Part shown: one piece after another, positions 34,583 through 42,815 of the stretch
Position numbering within the stretch: the stretch's first letter is position 1
Layout of the letters: each line of letters opens with the position of its first letter
Origin: JBFLYC01 sp040756735
GTDB lineage: Bacteria > Bacillota > DSM-16504 > Desulfitibacterales > Desulfitibacteraceae
Length of the DNA: 64,000 nucleotides
Assembly (NCBI GenBank): GCA_040756735.1
Contig: JBFLYC010000006.1
Location: forward strand, 62,001-126,000
Reading direction: 5' to 3'
The notes under the pieces: model-generated
Told to the model about the DNA's origin: nothing
The model's input: the letters and a program-made list of their open reading frames with translations, nothing else
The model's database searches: none
Translations under genes and position numbers: made by a program

Positions 34583-35185
34583 ATGTCTACCTTAGTTCCA
34601 ATGGTTGTTGAGCAGACTAACAGGGGTGAAAGGGCTTACGACATATACTCAAGGTTGCTCAAGGATAGGATTATTTTTCTTGGCAGTGAGATCAACGATT
34701 ATGTTGCGAATTTAGTGATAGCTCAGCTGCTCTTTTTAGAAGCAGAGGACCCAGAAAAAGACATTCATATATATATCAATAGCCCAGGAGGTTCTATCAC
34801 ATCTGGGATGGCTATATTTGACACAATGACTTATGTAAAACCTGATATTCAAACTATTTGTGTAGGATTAGCTGCCAGTATGGGGGCTTTTCTGCTGGCA
34901 GCAGGCACAAAGGGCAAAAGGTTTGCTCTTCCAAACAGCGAAATAATGATACATCAACCCCTTGGAGGAACTCAAGGGCAGGCTGTGGATATTGAAATCC
35001 ATGCCAAAAGGATTATTAGAGTGAAAAACAGATTAAACAGAATATTAGCTGACATTACCAATAAGCCCATTGAGCAAATTGAAAAAGATACAGACAGGGA
35101 CTACTTCTTATCAGCTGAGGAAGCTGTAGATTATGGGCTTGTTGATAAGGTTATAAGTAAAAGAGAATTGCCTGGTAAAAAGTAA
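34583..35185 (+). CDS. clpP: ATP-dependent Clp protease proteolytic subunit
   Basis: A 200-residue ClpP. The catalytic serine lies in GLAASMGAF (about residue 99), the histidine in MIHQPLGG (about 124), and the aspartate in DRDYFLSAEEA. It forms the tetradecameric barrel that works with ClpX, encoded 46 bp downstream. The order tig-clpP-clpX is typical of Firmicutes. Confidence 0.96.
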   Translation: MSTLVPMVVEQTNRGERAYDIYSRLLKDRIIFLGSEINDYVANLVIAQLLFLEAEDPEKDIHIYINSPGGSITSGMAIFDTMTYVKPDIQTICVGLAASMGAFLLAAGTKGKRFALPNSEIMIHQPLGGTQGQAVDIEIHAKRIIRVKNRLNRILADITNKPIEQIEKDTDRDYFLSAEEAVDYGLVDKVISKRELPGKK

Positions 35186-35231
35186 AGATGCTCTTGAAAA
35201 TTAGGCGTACTAAAGTTGGCGAGGTGAAATC

Positions 35232-36479
35232 ATGTATAAGTACACCGATGACAAAGGGCAGTTAAAATGTTCTTTCTGTGGTAAGTTACAGGATCAAGTA
35301 AAGAAATTAGTTGCCGGACCAGGAGTGTATATCTGCGACGAGTGTATTGAACTATGCAATGAAATAATCGAAGAAGAACTTAGCGAGGAACTGGGGTTGG
35401 AGATGAGTGATATTCCCAAACCCAGGGAAATCAAAGACATTCTTGACCAGTATGTAATTGGTCAGGAGATGGCAAAAAAGATTCTTTCTGTTGCAGTATA
35501 TAACCACTATAAGCGCATCAATCTGGGCATGAAGATTGACGATGTAGAACTGCAAAAAAGTAATATTGTCATGCTTGGCCCTACTGGAAGTGGGAAAACA
35601 CTTCTTGCGCAAACATTGGCAAAAATTTTGAATGTGCCCTTTGCCATTGCGGATGCTACATCCTTAACCGAAGCAGGTTATGTAGGCGAAGACGTTGAGA
35701 ATATCCTATTAAAGCTTATCCAGGCCGCAGACTATGATGTTGAAAAGGCAGAAAAAGGTATTGTCTATATAGACGAGATTGACAAAATTGCTCGTAAGTC
35801 TGAGAATCCCTCCATAACCAGAGATGTTTCTGGTGAGGGAGTACAGCAGGCTTTGTTGAAAATTCTTGAAGGTACGGTAGCTAGTGTTCCGCCTCAGGGA
35901 GGCCGCAAGCATCCCCATCAAGAGTTCATTCAGCTTGATACCACAAATATCCTTTTTATTTGTGGCGGGGCTTTTGACGGGATAGACAAAATCATTGGGC
36001 AAAGAATTGGCAAGAAAGGTATTGGGTTTGGAGCAGACATTAAAGGTAAAAAGGATAAGAATATTGGTGAGATTTTAAGTAACATTTTGCCCGTGGATTT
36101 GTTAAAATTCGGTTTGATACCTGAATTTGTCGGCAGGCTTCCTATTATTGTTACTTTAGATGCATTAGATGAAGGGGCATTAGTTCGTATCTTAACAGAA
36201 CCGCGTAATGCCCTTGTTAAGCAGTATCAGAAGCTTTTTGAAATGGATAATGTTAAATTGGAATTCGAAAAAGAGTCTTTGGAAGCTATTGCTAAAGAGG
36301 CAATTAAACGAGAGACTGGGGCAAGAGGATTGAAATCAATTTTGGAAAGCATAATGCTTGATGTAATGTATGATATTCCATCAAGGAAAGACATTAAGAG
36401 TTGTACAGTAACCAAGCTGGTTGTAGAGGGTAGAAAACCCCCTATACTGGCTCTAGAAAAAAAGGAAGAAACTGCTTAA
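35232..36479 (+). CDS. clpX: ATP-dependent Clp protease ATP-binding subunit ClpX
   Basis: A 415-residue AAA+ unfoldase. The N-terminal zinc domain has C13, C16, C35 and C38; Walker A is GPTGSGKT (about residue 116), the pore loop GYVGED, Walker B VYIDEIDK, and the IGF-type ClpP-docking loop is in KGIGFGADI. All functional elements are present. A terminator follows, so the lonB-lon-engB part is a separate unit. Confidence 0.96.
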   Translation: MYKYTDDKGQLKCSFCGKLQDQVKKLVAGPGVYICDECIELCNEIIEEELSEELGLEMSDIPKPREIKDILDQYVIGQEMAKKILSVAVYNHYKRINLGMKIDDVELQKSNIVMLGPTGSGKTLLAQTLAKILNVPFAIADATSLTEAGYVGEDVENILLKLIQAADYDVEKAEKGIVYIDEIDKIARKSENPSITRDVSGEGVQQALLKILEGTVASVPPQGGRKHPHQEFIQLDTTNILFICGGAFDGIDKIIGQRIGKKGIGFGADIKGKKDKNIGEILSNILPVDLLKFGLIPEFVGRLPIIVTLDALDEGALVRILTEPRNALVKQYQKLFEMDNVKLEFEKESLEAIAKEAIKRETGARGLKSILESIMLDVMYDIPSRKDIKSCTVTKLVVEGRKPPILALEKKEETA

Positions 36480-36492
36480 AAGTCAAAACATC

Positions 36493-36520
36493 AAGACCTC
36501 TTAACGAGGTCTTTTAACTT
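36493..36520 (+). terminator. Terminator after clpX
   Basis: AAGACCTC (36493-36500) and GAGGTCTT (36506-36513), 5-nt loop, then TT and a further T run. Confidence 0.8.
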
Positions 36521-36652
36521 TTTCCACTTCCAACTTCTAGTTTTACATTAAAGTTCATTAAGGAGTAATTAAACAGGATAAAAACTTATCCTTAGGCCAA
36601 TAATATTTAAACAAGGATGCAGTTATTTTGGGATAAAGGAGTTGGAAAATTA

Positions 36653-38347
36653 ATGTTTTATGGTGGAAATGGTCTATGGGGTGTACTTGGATTCGTTCAG
36701 ATTTTTTTTGCCGTAATCATCGGCTTATATTTTTGGAATTTGCTAAAAAACCAACAGGGAAGTAAAGTAGCCGTTGAAAAGGAATCTAGAAAAGAGCTTG
36801 AAAAACTTCAAAAGATGCGTAAGATTTGCCTTACCATCCCCTTGTCAGAAAAAACAAGACCAACATGTTTTTCTGATATTGTTGGTCAGGAAGCTGGACT
36901 AAAAGCGTTAAAAGCTGCGCTATGCGGTCCGAATCCCCAGCATGTAATTGTATATGGTCCTCCCGGTGTTGGCAAAACTGCAGCAGCCAGACTTGTATTA
37001 GAGGAAGCCAAGAAATCAACTGAATCACCCTTTAAGGAAGATGCCAAGTTTATTGAGGTGGATGGCGCTACAGCCAGGTTCGATGAGAGAGGAATTGCAG
37101 ACCCTTTAATTGGTTCTGTACATGACCCTATTTATCAGGGAGCTGGAGCAATGGGGGTGGCAGGCATTCCTCAACCCAAGCCTGGTGCAGTCACAAAAGC
37201 TCACGGCGGCATTCTTTTCATTGATGAAATTGGTGAACTCCACTCCATCCAGATCAATAAATTGCTCAAAGTATTAGAGGATAGGAAAGTGTTATTAGAA
37301 AGCGCATATTATAGTTCAGAAGATACAAATATTCCTAGCCACATTCATGATATATTTCAAAATGGGCTGCCTGCAGATTTTAGGATGGTGGGGGCAACTA
37401 CCCGCCTTCCCCATGAAATACCCCCAGCTATCAGGTCTCGATGCATGGAGGTTTTCTTTAGACCACTGCTGCCCCATGAGGTGGAAAAAATAGGGAGCAA
37501 TGCTGCTAGAAAAATTAACTTTGAGATTGCAGAAAATGCTGTAAAGGTTGTAGCTAAATATGCGACAAATGGCAGAGATGCCGTAAATATAATTCAAATT
37601 GCTGCTGGTTTGGCGTTGACTGAGGGACGAAAATCTATTTCATGTGAAGATGTTGAATGGGTTGTAAGCAGCGGTCAATATTCGCCTAGACCTGATAAAA
37701 AGATACCCAGTAAGCCCCAGGTAGGTCTTGTAAATGGTCTGGCAGTTTGTGGACCCAGTATGGGCACACTGCTGGAATTGGAAGTTAGTGTGATAAGAGT
37801 GGCAGATAGACAGGGTAAAGTTATGGTGACTGGCATTGTGGAAGAGGAGGAAATGGGTTCTACTGATGGTAAAAGATTGCGCCGTAAAAGCATGGTAAAA
37901 GATTCTGTGGAAAATGTCCTAACAGTATTGAGGAAAAACTTGGATATTGATCCTAGAAACTATGATATTCATGTTAATTTTCCTGGAGGAGTGCCTATTG
38001 ACGGGCCTTCGGCAGGAGTGACCATTGCTACGGCTGTCTACTCTGCCATAAAAGAAATACCTGTGGATAACAAAATAGCAATGACTGGTGAAGTATCCAT
38101 CAGAGGATGTGTCAAACCAGTTGGCGGTATTATAGCTAAAGTTGAAGCCGCTAAACATTCTGGTGTTAGTAAAGTATTCATCCCAAAAGATAACTGGCAG
38201 GAGCTTTTTAAGCACATGGAAGATATTGAGGTGGTACCGGTAGAAACTCTAGATGAACTCATTGCTGGCGCTATCCCTCAGGCTAAAACTAAGCTATGTA
38301 GTGAAATATTACCTAATCCCCATGTATTGTCTGCTTCACAGATCTAA
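36653..38347 (+). CDS. lonB: ATP-dependent protease LonB (sporulation type)
   Basis: A 564-residue Lon-like protease that lacks the LonA substrate-binding N-domain. It has one N-terminal membrane segment (VLGFVQIFFAVIIGLYFW), an AAA+ module (GPPGVGKT, FIDEIGELH) and a C-terminal Ser-Lys protease domain (catalytic Ser in DGPSAGVT, Lys in a following GIIAKVEAAK region). In B. subtilis LonB acts in the forespore under sigma-F. ATG 36653 is preferred over ATG 36617 because AAGGAG lies between them. It precedes lonA, as in Bacillus. Confidence 0.93.
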   Translation: MFYGGNGLWGVLGFVQIFFAVIIGLYFWNLLKNQQGSKVAVEKESRKELEKLQKMRKICLTIPLSEKTRPTCFSDIVGQEAGLKALKAALCGPNPQHVIVYGPPGVGKTAAARLVLEEAKKSTESPFKEDAKFIEVDGATARFDERGIADPLIGSVHDPIYQGAGAMGVAGIPQPKPGAVTKAHGGILFIDEIGELHSIQINKLLKVLEDRKVLLESAYYSSEDTNIPSHIHDIFQNGLPADFRMVGATTRLPHEIPPAIRSRCMEVFFRPLLPHEVEKIGSNAARKINFEIAENAVKVVAKYATNGRDAVNIIQIAAGLALTEGRKSISCEDVEWVVSSGQYSPRPDKKIPSKPQVGLVNGLAVCGPSMGTLLELEVSVIRVADRQGKVMVTGIVEEEEMGSTDGKRLRRKSMVKDSVENVLTVLRKNLDIDPRNYDIHVNFPGGVPIDGPSAGVTIATAVYSAIKEIPVDNKIAMTGEVSIRGCVKPVGGIIAKVEAAKHSGVSKVFIPKDNWQELFKHMEDIEVVPVETLDELIAGAIPQAKTKLCSEILPNPHVLSASQI

Positions 38348-38466
38348 TCTTTGTATACTCCAACCTAAATTGTGATAGGAAACCTTTGAGTAATATAGCC
38401 ATTTCATGGTAAAATAAGGAGACAATTAAGGTAATATATTCTTTAGACCATTCAGGAGGTGTTTCT

Positions 38467-40842
38467 GTGACAGTAGATGCATCAGAAATCAAAAAGGGTA
38501 TGCCTTTACTCCCTTTGAGGGGTGTTTTAGTTTTTCCATATATGGTCATTCACCTGGATGTAGGTAGAGAGAAGTCTATTAATTCAATAGACTATTCTAT
38601 GCTTACCGACAGAGAGATATTTTTAGTTATGCAGAAAGATGCCCAGACAGATGACCCTATGGAAGATGATATTTATAGGTTTGGGACCGTTGCAGAAATT
38701 AAGCAGCTATTAAAACTGCCGGGTGGAACCATCAGAGTTCTGGTTGAAGGAAAAGTTCGAGGAAATATTATACGTTTTATCGATGAAGATAATATGCTAA
38801 AGGTTGATGTGGAACTCTTCGATGAGGTAGAAGAGAAGACTCCGGAAATTGAAGCTCTTATGAGGACCCTCATAGATAAATTTGAAGATTACGTCAAGGT
38901 AAGCAAGCGAATACCCCCTGAAGCGGTGGTCTCTGTAGTTACCGTGGATGAACCACATAGATTGGCAGATATTGTTGCGGCCCACTTAGTTCTTAAGCCT
39001 ACCGAGAAACAGCATGTTTTAGAGAAGTATAGCGTAGCTGACAGGCTGGAATACTTATGCGAGATTTTAACCAAAGAGATGGAAATACTTGAATTGGAAA
39101 GAAAAATTAATATGCGGGTCCGTAAACAGATGGAAAAGACCCAGAAGGAATACTATCTAAGAGAACAAATGAAGGCTATTCAGAAGGAACTGGGGGATAA
39201 GGATGAGCGTCAGGCTGAAACGGAAGAATTAAGGGAAAAAATTGACAAAGCTCGTATGCCAAAGGAAGCAAGGGAAAAGGCCCTTAAGGAACTTGAGCGA
39301 CTGGAAAAAATGCCTCCCATGGTTGCTGAAGCCGTTGTAGTTAGAAATTATCTGGACTGGATGTTATCACTGCCATGGTATAAACAGACAAAAGACAGAC
39401 TGGATATTAATATGGCAGAAAAAATTCTTGATGAAGACCATTACGCTTTAACCAAAGTGAAAGAGAGGATTTTAGAATATCTGGCAATCAGGCAATTGGC
39501 AAAAAAGATGAAAGGACCTATAATTTGTTTTGTCGGACCGCCCGGTGTAGGCAAAACCTCCCTGGCAAAGTCAATTGCCAGAGCATTGAAAAGAAAATTC
39601 ATCAGAATGTCTTTAGGAGGAGTAAGAGACGAAGCAGAGATAAGGGGGCATCGGCGAACATATGTGGGAGCTATGCCAGGTCGAATTATTCAAGGTATTA
39701 AACAAGGAGGTACTAAAAACCCAGTATTTCTCCTGGATGAAATTGATAAAATGAGCATGGATTTTAGAGGCGACCCATCTGCAGCCTTGCTGGAGGTATT
39801 AGACCCTGAGCAAAATAATACATTTAGTGATCACTTTATTGAGGCAGCATATGACCTTTCAAAGGTAATGTTCATCACAACAGCCAATGTACAGTACAAC
39901 ATTCCGAGACCCTTGCTTGATAGGATGGAGCTAATCCATATATCCGGTTATACTGAAGAAGAAAAGTTAAAGATTGCTACCATCCATTTGCTGCCAAAAC
40001 AAATAAAGGAACATGGTTTGACTCCACAGCAATTGGAAGTTTCTGAGAATGCCATTAGAAGAATTATACGGGAATTTACTCGTGAAGCCGGTGTCAGAAA
40101 TTTAGAGCGTGAGCTAGCAACAATTTGTCGTAAAACGGCCAGAGACATAGTTGCCAAGAAGGAAGAAAGGGTTAAAGTGTCCTCTCAAAACCTGGAGAAG
40201 TACTTGGGTATTCCCCGTTTTAGATACGGGGTTGCAGAAAAGGAGAGTGAAGTTGGCGTAGCCACCGGCCTTGCCTGGACTGAGACAGGTGGGGATGTGC
40301 TTTTTGTGGAAACTACCCTCTTTAAAGGCAAAGGGAACCTTACTCTTACGGGCAAACTTGGAGATGTGATGAAAGAATCTGCATATGCAGCTTTTAGTTA
40401 TATTCGTTCAAGGGCAGACAAATTCAATATTGACTCTGCTTGTTTTGATAATTATGATATTCATATACATGTTCCAGAAGGAGCAATACCAAAAGACGGA
40501 CCTTCTGCTGGAATAACCATGGCCACTGCAATGGCATCTAGTTATACGAATAGACCTGTTCTTAAAGATCTGGCCATGACCGGAGAGATAACTCTTAGAG
40601 GAAGAGTTCTGCCTATTGGAGGAATCAAGGAAAAAATAATTGCTGCTCACAGGGCAGGCATTAGAAAAGTAGTTCTTCCTAAAGATAACGAGAAGAATCT
40701 TGAAGATGTTCCACAATCAGTCAAAAAAAAATTAAAGTTTCATCTGGTAGAACATATGGATGAAGTATTGTCGTTCGCCCTGTTAAGTACCGGGCAAGAT
40801 AAAGAAAAGCTGGATTGTGAGGAGAAAAATGAAGGTAACTAA
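38467..40842 (+). CDS. lon: ATP-dependent protease La (LonA)
   Basis: A 791-residue LonA with an N-terminal substrate domain (LPLRGVLVFPYMV), a coiled-coil region, AAA+ module (GPPGVGKT about residue 357, FLLDEIDKM) and Ser-Lys protease domain (Ser in KDGPSAGIT about 678, Lys in GIKEKIIAAHRAG about 720). GTG 38467 follows AGGAGGTG. It degrades misfolded and short-lived regulatory proteins. Its end overlaps engB by 14 nt. Confidence 0.96.
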   Translation: MTVDASEIKKGMPLLPLRGVLVFPYMVIHLDVGREKSINSIDYSMLTDREIFLVMQKDAQTDDPMEDDIYRFGTVAEIKQLLKLPGGTIRVLVEGKVRGNIIRFIDEDNMLKVDVELFDEVEEKTPEIEALMRTLIDKFEDYVKVSKRIPPEAVVSVVTVDEPHRLADIVAAHLVLKPTEKQHVLEKYSVADRLEYLCEILTKEMEILELERKINMRVRKQMEKTQKEYYLREQMKAIQKELGDKDERQAETEELREKIDKARMPKEAREKALKELERLEKMPPMVAEAVVVRNYLDWMLSLPWYKQTKDRLDINMAEKILDEDHYALTKVKERILEYLAIRQLAKKMKGPIICFVGPPGVGKTSLAKSIARALKRKFIRMSLGGVRDEAEIRGHRRTYVGAMPGRIIQGIKQGGTKNPVFLLDEIDKMSMDFRGDPSAALLEVLDPEQNNTFSDHFIEAAYDLSKVMFITTANVQYNIPRPLLDRMELIHISGYTEEEKLKIATIHLLPKQIKEHGLTPQQLEVSENAIRRIIREFTREAGVRNLERELATICRKTARDIVAKKEERVKVSSQNLEKYLGIPRFRYGVAEKESEVGVATGLAWTETGGDVLFVETTLFKGKGNLTLTGKLGDVMKESAYAAFSYIRSRADKFNIDSACFDNYDIHIHVPEGAIPKDGPSAGITMATAMASSYTNRPVLKDLAMTGEITLRGRVLPIGGIKEKIIAAHRAGIRKVVLPKDNEKNLEDVPQSVKKKLKFHLVEHMDEVLSFALLSTGQDKEKLDCEEKNEGN

Positions 40843-41416
40843 AGCCATTTACCTGTGCAGCGCCGTCAAAAATGAGCAGTATCCTGCACAGGGTTTACCG
40901 GAGATAGCTTTTGTGGGCAGGTCAAATGTGGGGAAATCTTCTTTAATTAATACTTTGGTAAATAGAAAAGGTCTAGTTAAAACCAGCAGTAAACCAGGCA
41001 AAACAAGGACAATTAATTTTTTCGAAATTAACGATGCTTTGAATTTAGTAGATTTGCCAGGTTATGGCTATGCTGCTGTTTCCCATCAAATACAAGCATT
41101 ATGGGCCAGTTTTGTTGGGGAATACCTAAATAAACGTGAAGAGTTAAAGGGAGTCATTCATTTAATTGATATCAGACACGAACCTACCACCCTAGATGTT
41201 CAAATGTATGAATGGCTTAACAAGAACGGTGTGCCATCTTTACTTGTTGCTACAAAGGCCGATAAAATTTCTAAAGGACAACGCAGCAAACATGTCAAGG
41301 CAATTAAAACCAAACTGGATGTGGATTCACAAAGACAAGTTATAGCGTTTTCAGCAATTACTAGGGAAGGTAAAATGGAGATTTGGAGTTGGATAAGGGA
41401 GCATGCTGGAATATAG
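40829..41416 (+). CDS. engB: Ribosome biogenesis GTPase EngB/YsxC
   Basis: A 195-residue essential GTPase for 50S assembly. G1 is GRSNVGKSS, G2 region KTRTINF, G3 DLPGYG, G4 TKADK. ATG 40829 lies inside the end of lon behind GTGAGGAGA, giving translational coupling; the upstream GTG (40817) is in that site. The lon-engB order is common in Bacilli and Clostridia. Confidence 0.95.
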   Translation: MKVTKAIYLCSAVKNEQYPAQGLPEIAFVGRSNVGKSSLINTLVNRKGLVKTSSKPGKTRTINFFEINDALNLVDLPGYGYAAVSHQIQALWASFVGEYLNKREELKGVIHLIDIRHEPTTLDVQMYEWLNKNGVPSLLVATKADKISKGQRSKHVKAIKTKLDVDSQRQVIAFSAITREGKMEIWSWIREHAGI

Positions 41417-41429
41417 AAACACTTACGAT

Positions 41430-41460
41430 AACCCCGTAATGAAGCTTTACGGGGTTTTTT
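41430..41460 (+). terminator. Terminator after engB
   Basis: AACCCCGTAA (41430-41439) and TTACGGGGTT (41447-41456), 7-nt loop, then a T run. Confidence 0.9.
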
Positions 41461-41486
41461 ACTAAAAATTATGGTACAATTATTTA

Positions 41487-41514
41487 GGGGTCTTCCGGCG
41501 TGTCCCCTTTCATT
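41487..41514. repeat. GGGG...TGTCCCC dispersed repeat, copy 2
   Basis: A shorter relative of the element at 14649: GGGG (41487-41490), a TCTTCCG segment, TGTCCCC (41501-41507). The 15-mer GTGTCCCCTTTCATT at 41500-41514 is identical in both copies. Confidence 0.55.
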
Positions 41515-41541
41515 GTATGTTGATTGGATGGTGAAACTTCA

Positions 41542-42480
41542 ATGCAGCTTGTAGAGGAGATTTTAAAAGGCAACATCAGAGCTTTATCAAAGGCAATTTC
41601 GCTTGTGGAGAATAGGCATCATCAAAGTGAGGACATTCTGTCTGAGATATTTCCTCATACAGGGAAAGGTTATCTTATTGGAGTAACTGGTGCACCAGGC
41701 TCAGGCAAAAGTTCTTTAGTTGATCGTATGATTGCCTATTACAGGCAAGAGGGTAAGAGTGTAGGGGTAATAGCAGTTGACCCTTCTAGTCCCTTTAGCG
41801 GAGGAGCTCTTTTAGGCGACAGAATTAGAATGCAGGAGCATTCTATAGATCCAGGCGTATTTATCAGAAGTATGGGCAGCAGAGGCAGTTTAGGAGGCTT
41901 GTCGCAAGCGGCAAGGGATACCGCAAGGCTGATGGATGCCTTTGGCAAGGATATTATTATCTTGGAGACAGTTGGTGTTGGACAGTCAGAGGTGGAAGTT
42001 ATGAATGTAGCTCATACTGTGCTGGTTGTACTAACGCCAAATAGCGGTGATACGATTCAAATCTTAAAAGCAGGGATCATGGAGATTGCAGATTTATTTG
42101 TCATTAATAAATCAGACCTTGATGGAGCCCATAAAGTAAAAAATGAGGTTGAAGCTTACCTGAAGCTAAAGGCAGCTCAAGGTTGGCAGGTTCCAGTTTT
42201 TCCTGTTATGTCTCTTACTGGAGAAGGTGTCAGCGCTTTGTGTGAAGGAATTTACCTCCACAGGGATTATTTATATACAAAGGGTGTTTGGGAAAAAAAA
42301 TTAGGGGGAAGACTTCGTAACGAAGTTGTGCAAATTACCATGGAAAAAGTTATGAGTTATGTTACTTCTTGCCTTAATGATGATGATTGGAAAGATTTAT
42401 TAAGTAAAATGGATAGACATCAGGTGTCTCCATACCAGGTAGCTGATAAGGTAGCAAAGATATTGCTCGGCATTTCTTGA
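41542..42480 (+). CDS. meaB: MeaB/ArgK family GTPase (methylmalonyl-CoA mutase chaperone)
   Basis: A 312-residue G3E-type P-loop GTPase. Walker A is GAPGSGKSS, followed by VIAVDPSSPFSGGALLGDRIRM, ETVGVGQSEVEV and the base-specificity motif NKSD. These proteins gate cobalamin loading and protect acyl-CoA mutases such as methylmalonyl-CoA mutase. No mutase or epimerase gene is adjacent, so its client is elsewhere in the genome. ATG 41542 is used; a TTG at 41524 would add six residues. The stop codon lies within the -35 element of the valS promoter. Confidence 0.9.
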   Translation: MQLVEEILKGNIRALSKAISLVENRHHQSEDILSEIFPHTGKGYLIGVTGAPGSGKSSLVDRMIAYYRQEGKSVGVIAVDPSSPFSGGALLGDRIRMQEHSIDPGVFIRSMGSRGSLGGLSQAARDTARLMDAFGKDIIILETVGVGQSEVEVMNVAHTVLVVLTPNSGDTIQILKAGIMEIADLFVINKSDLDGAHKVKNEVEAYLKLKAAQGWQVPVFPVMSLTGEGVSALCEGIYLHRDYLYTKGVWEKKLGGRLRNEVVQITMEKVMSYVTSCLNDDDWKDLLSKMDRHQVSPYQVADKVAKILLGIS

Positions 42481-42505
42481 CAAAATATATCCTAATAGAT
42501 ATCAT
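42477..42505 (+). promoter_or_regulatory. Sigma-A promoter of the T-box-valS operon
   Basis: TTGACA (42477-42482, overlapping the meaB stop), 17-bp spacer, TATCAT (42500-42505). Confidence 0.8.
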
Positions 42506-42529
42506 TTAACCTAAGATTAATATTGATAA

Positions 42530-42750
42530 ATTCCATGAAGGGGAATAGTATTAAATAACCTGAGTCTACAGAGAAATGGTCCTAGGCTGAAAGACCGTGA
42601 TTTAGGCTTTAAGAAGTCACCCCGGAGATAAGTGCTGAATTTAAGTAAGCATGTTCGGGTTATCCGTTAAAGTTGTGTGAGTGCCGGTAGTGGAAATAAG
42701 GTGGTACTGCGAAGAACCCTTCGCCCTTATATGGTAAAGGGTTTTATTAT
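42530..42750 (+). promoter_or_regulatory. T-box riboswitch, valine specifier
   Basis: A complete tRNA-sensing leader. The specifier loop has AGTA on the 5' side (42547-42550) and GAA followed by the codon GTC (42616-42618, valine) on the 3' side, matching the downstream gene. The T-box sequence is AAGGTGGTACTGCG (42698-42711), and the terminator is AACCCTT/AAGGGTT (42715-42721, 42737-42743) with a T run. Uncharged tRNA-Val should stabilise the antiterminator and turn on valS. Confidence 0.93.
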
Positions 42751-42815
42751 TTATAATGTTTATTCAACGTTTTATTCAACCATTTCTTCGTCAAGAAGGA
42801 GGATGTGAAGTACAG

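Noticed and set aside
36617..36652. Longer LonB start
   Set aside because: The upstream ATG overlaps AAGG without spacing, and a better AAGGAG site lies before ATG 36653.
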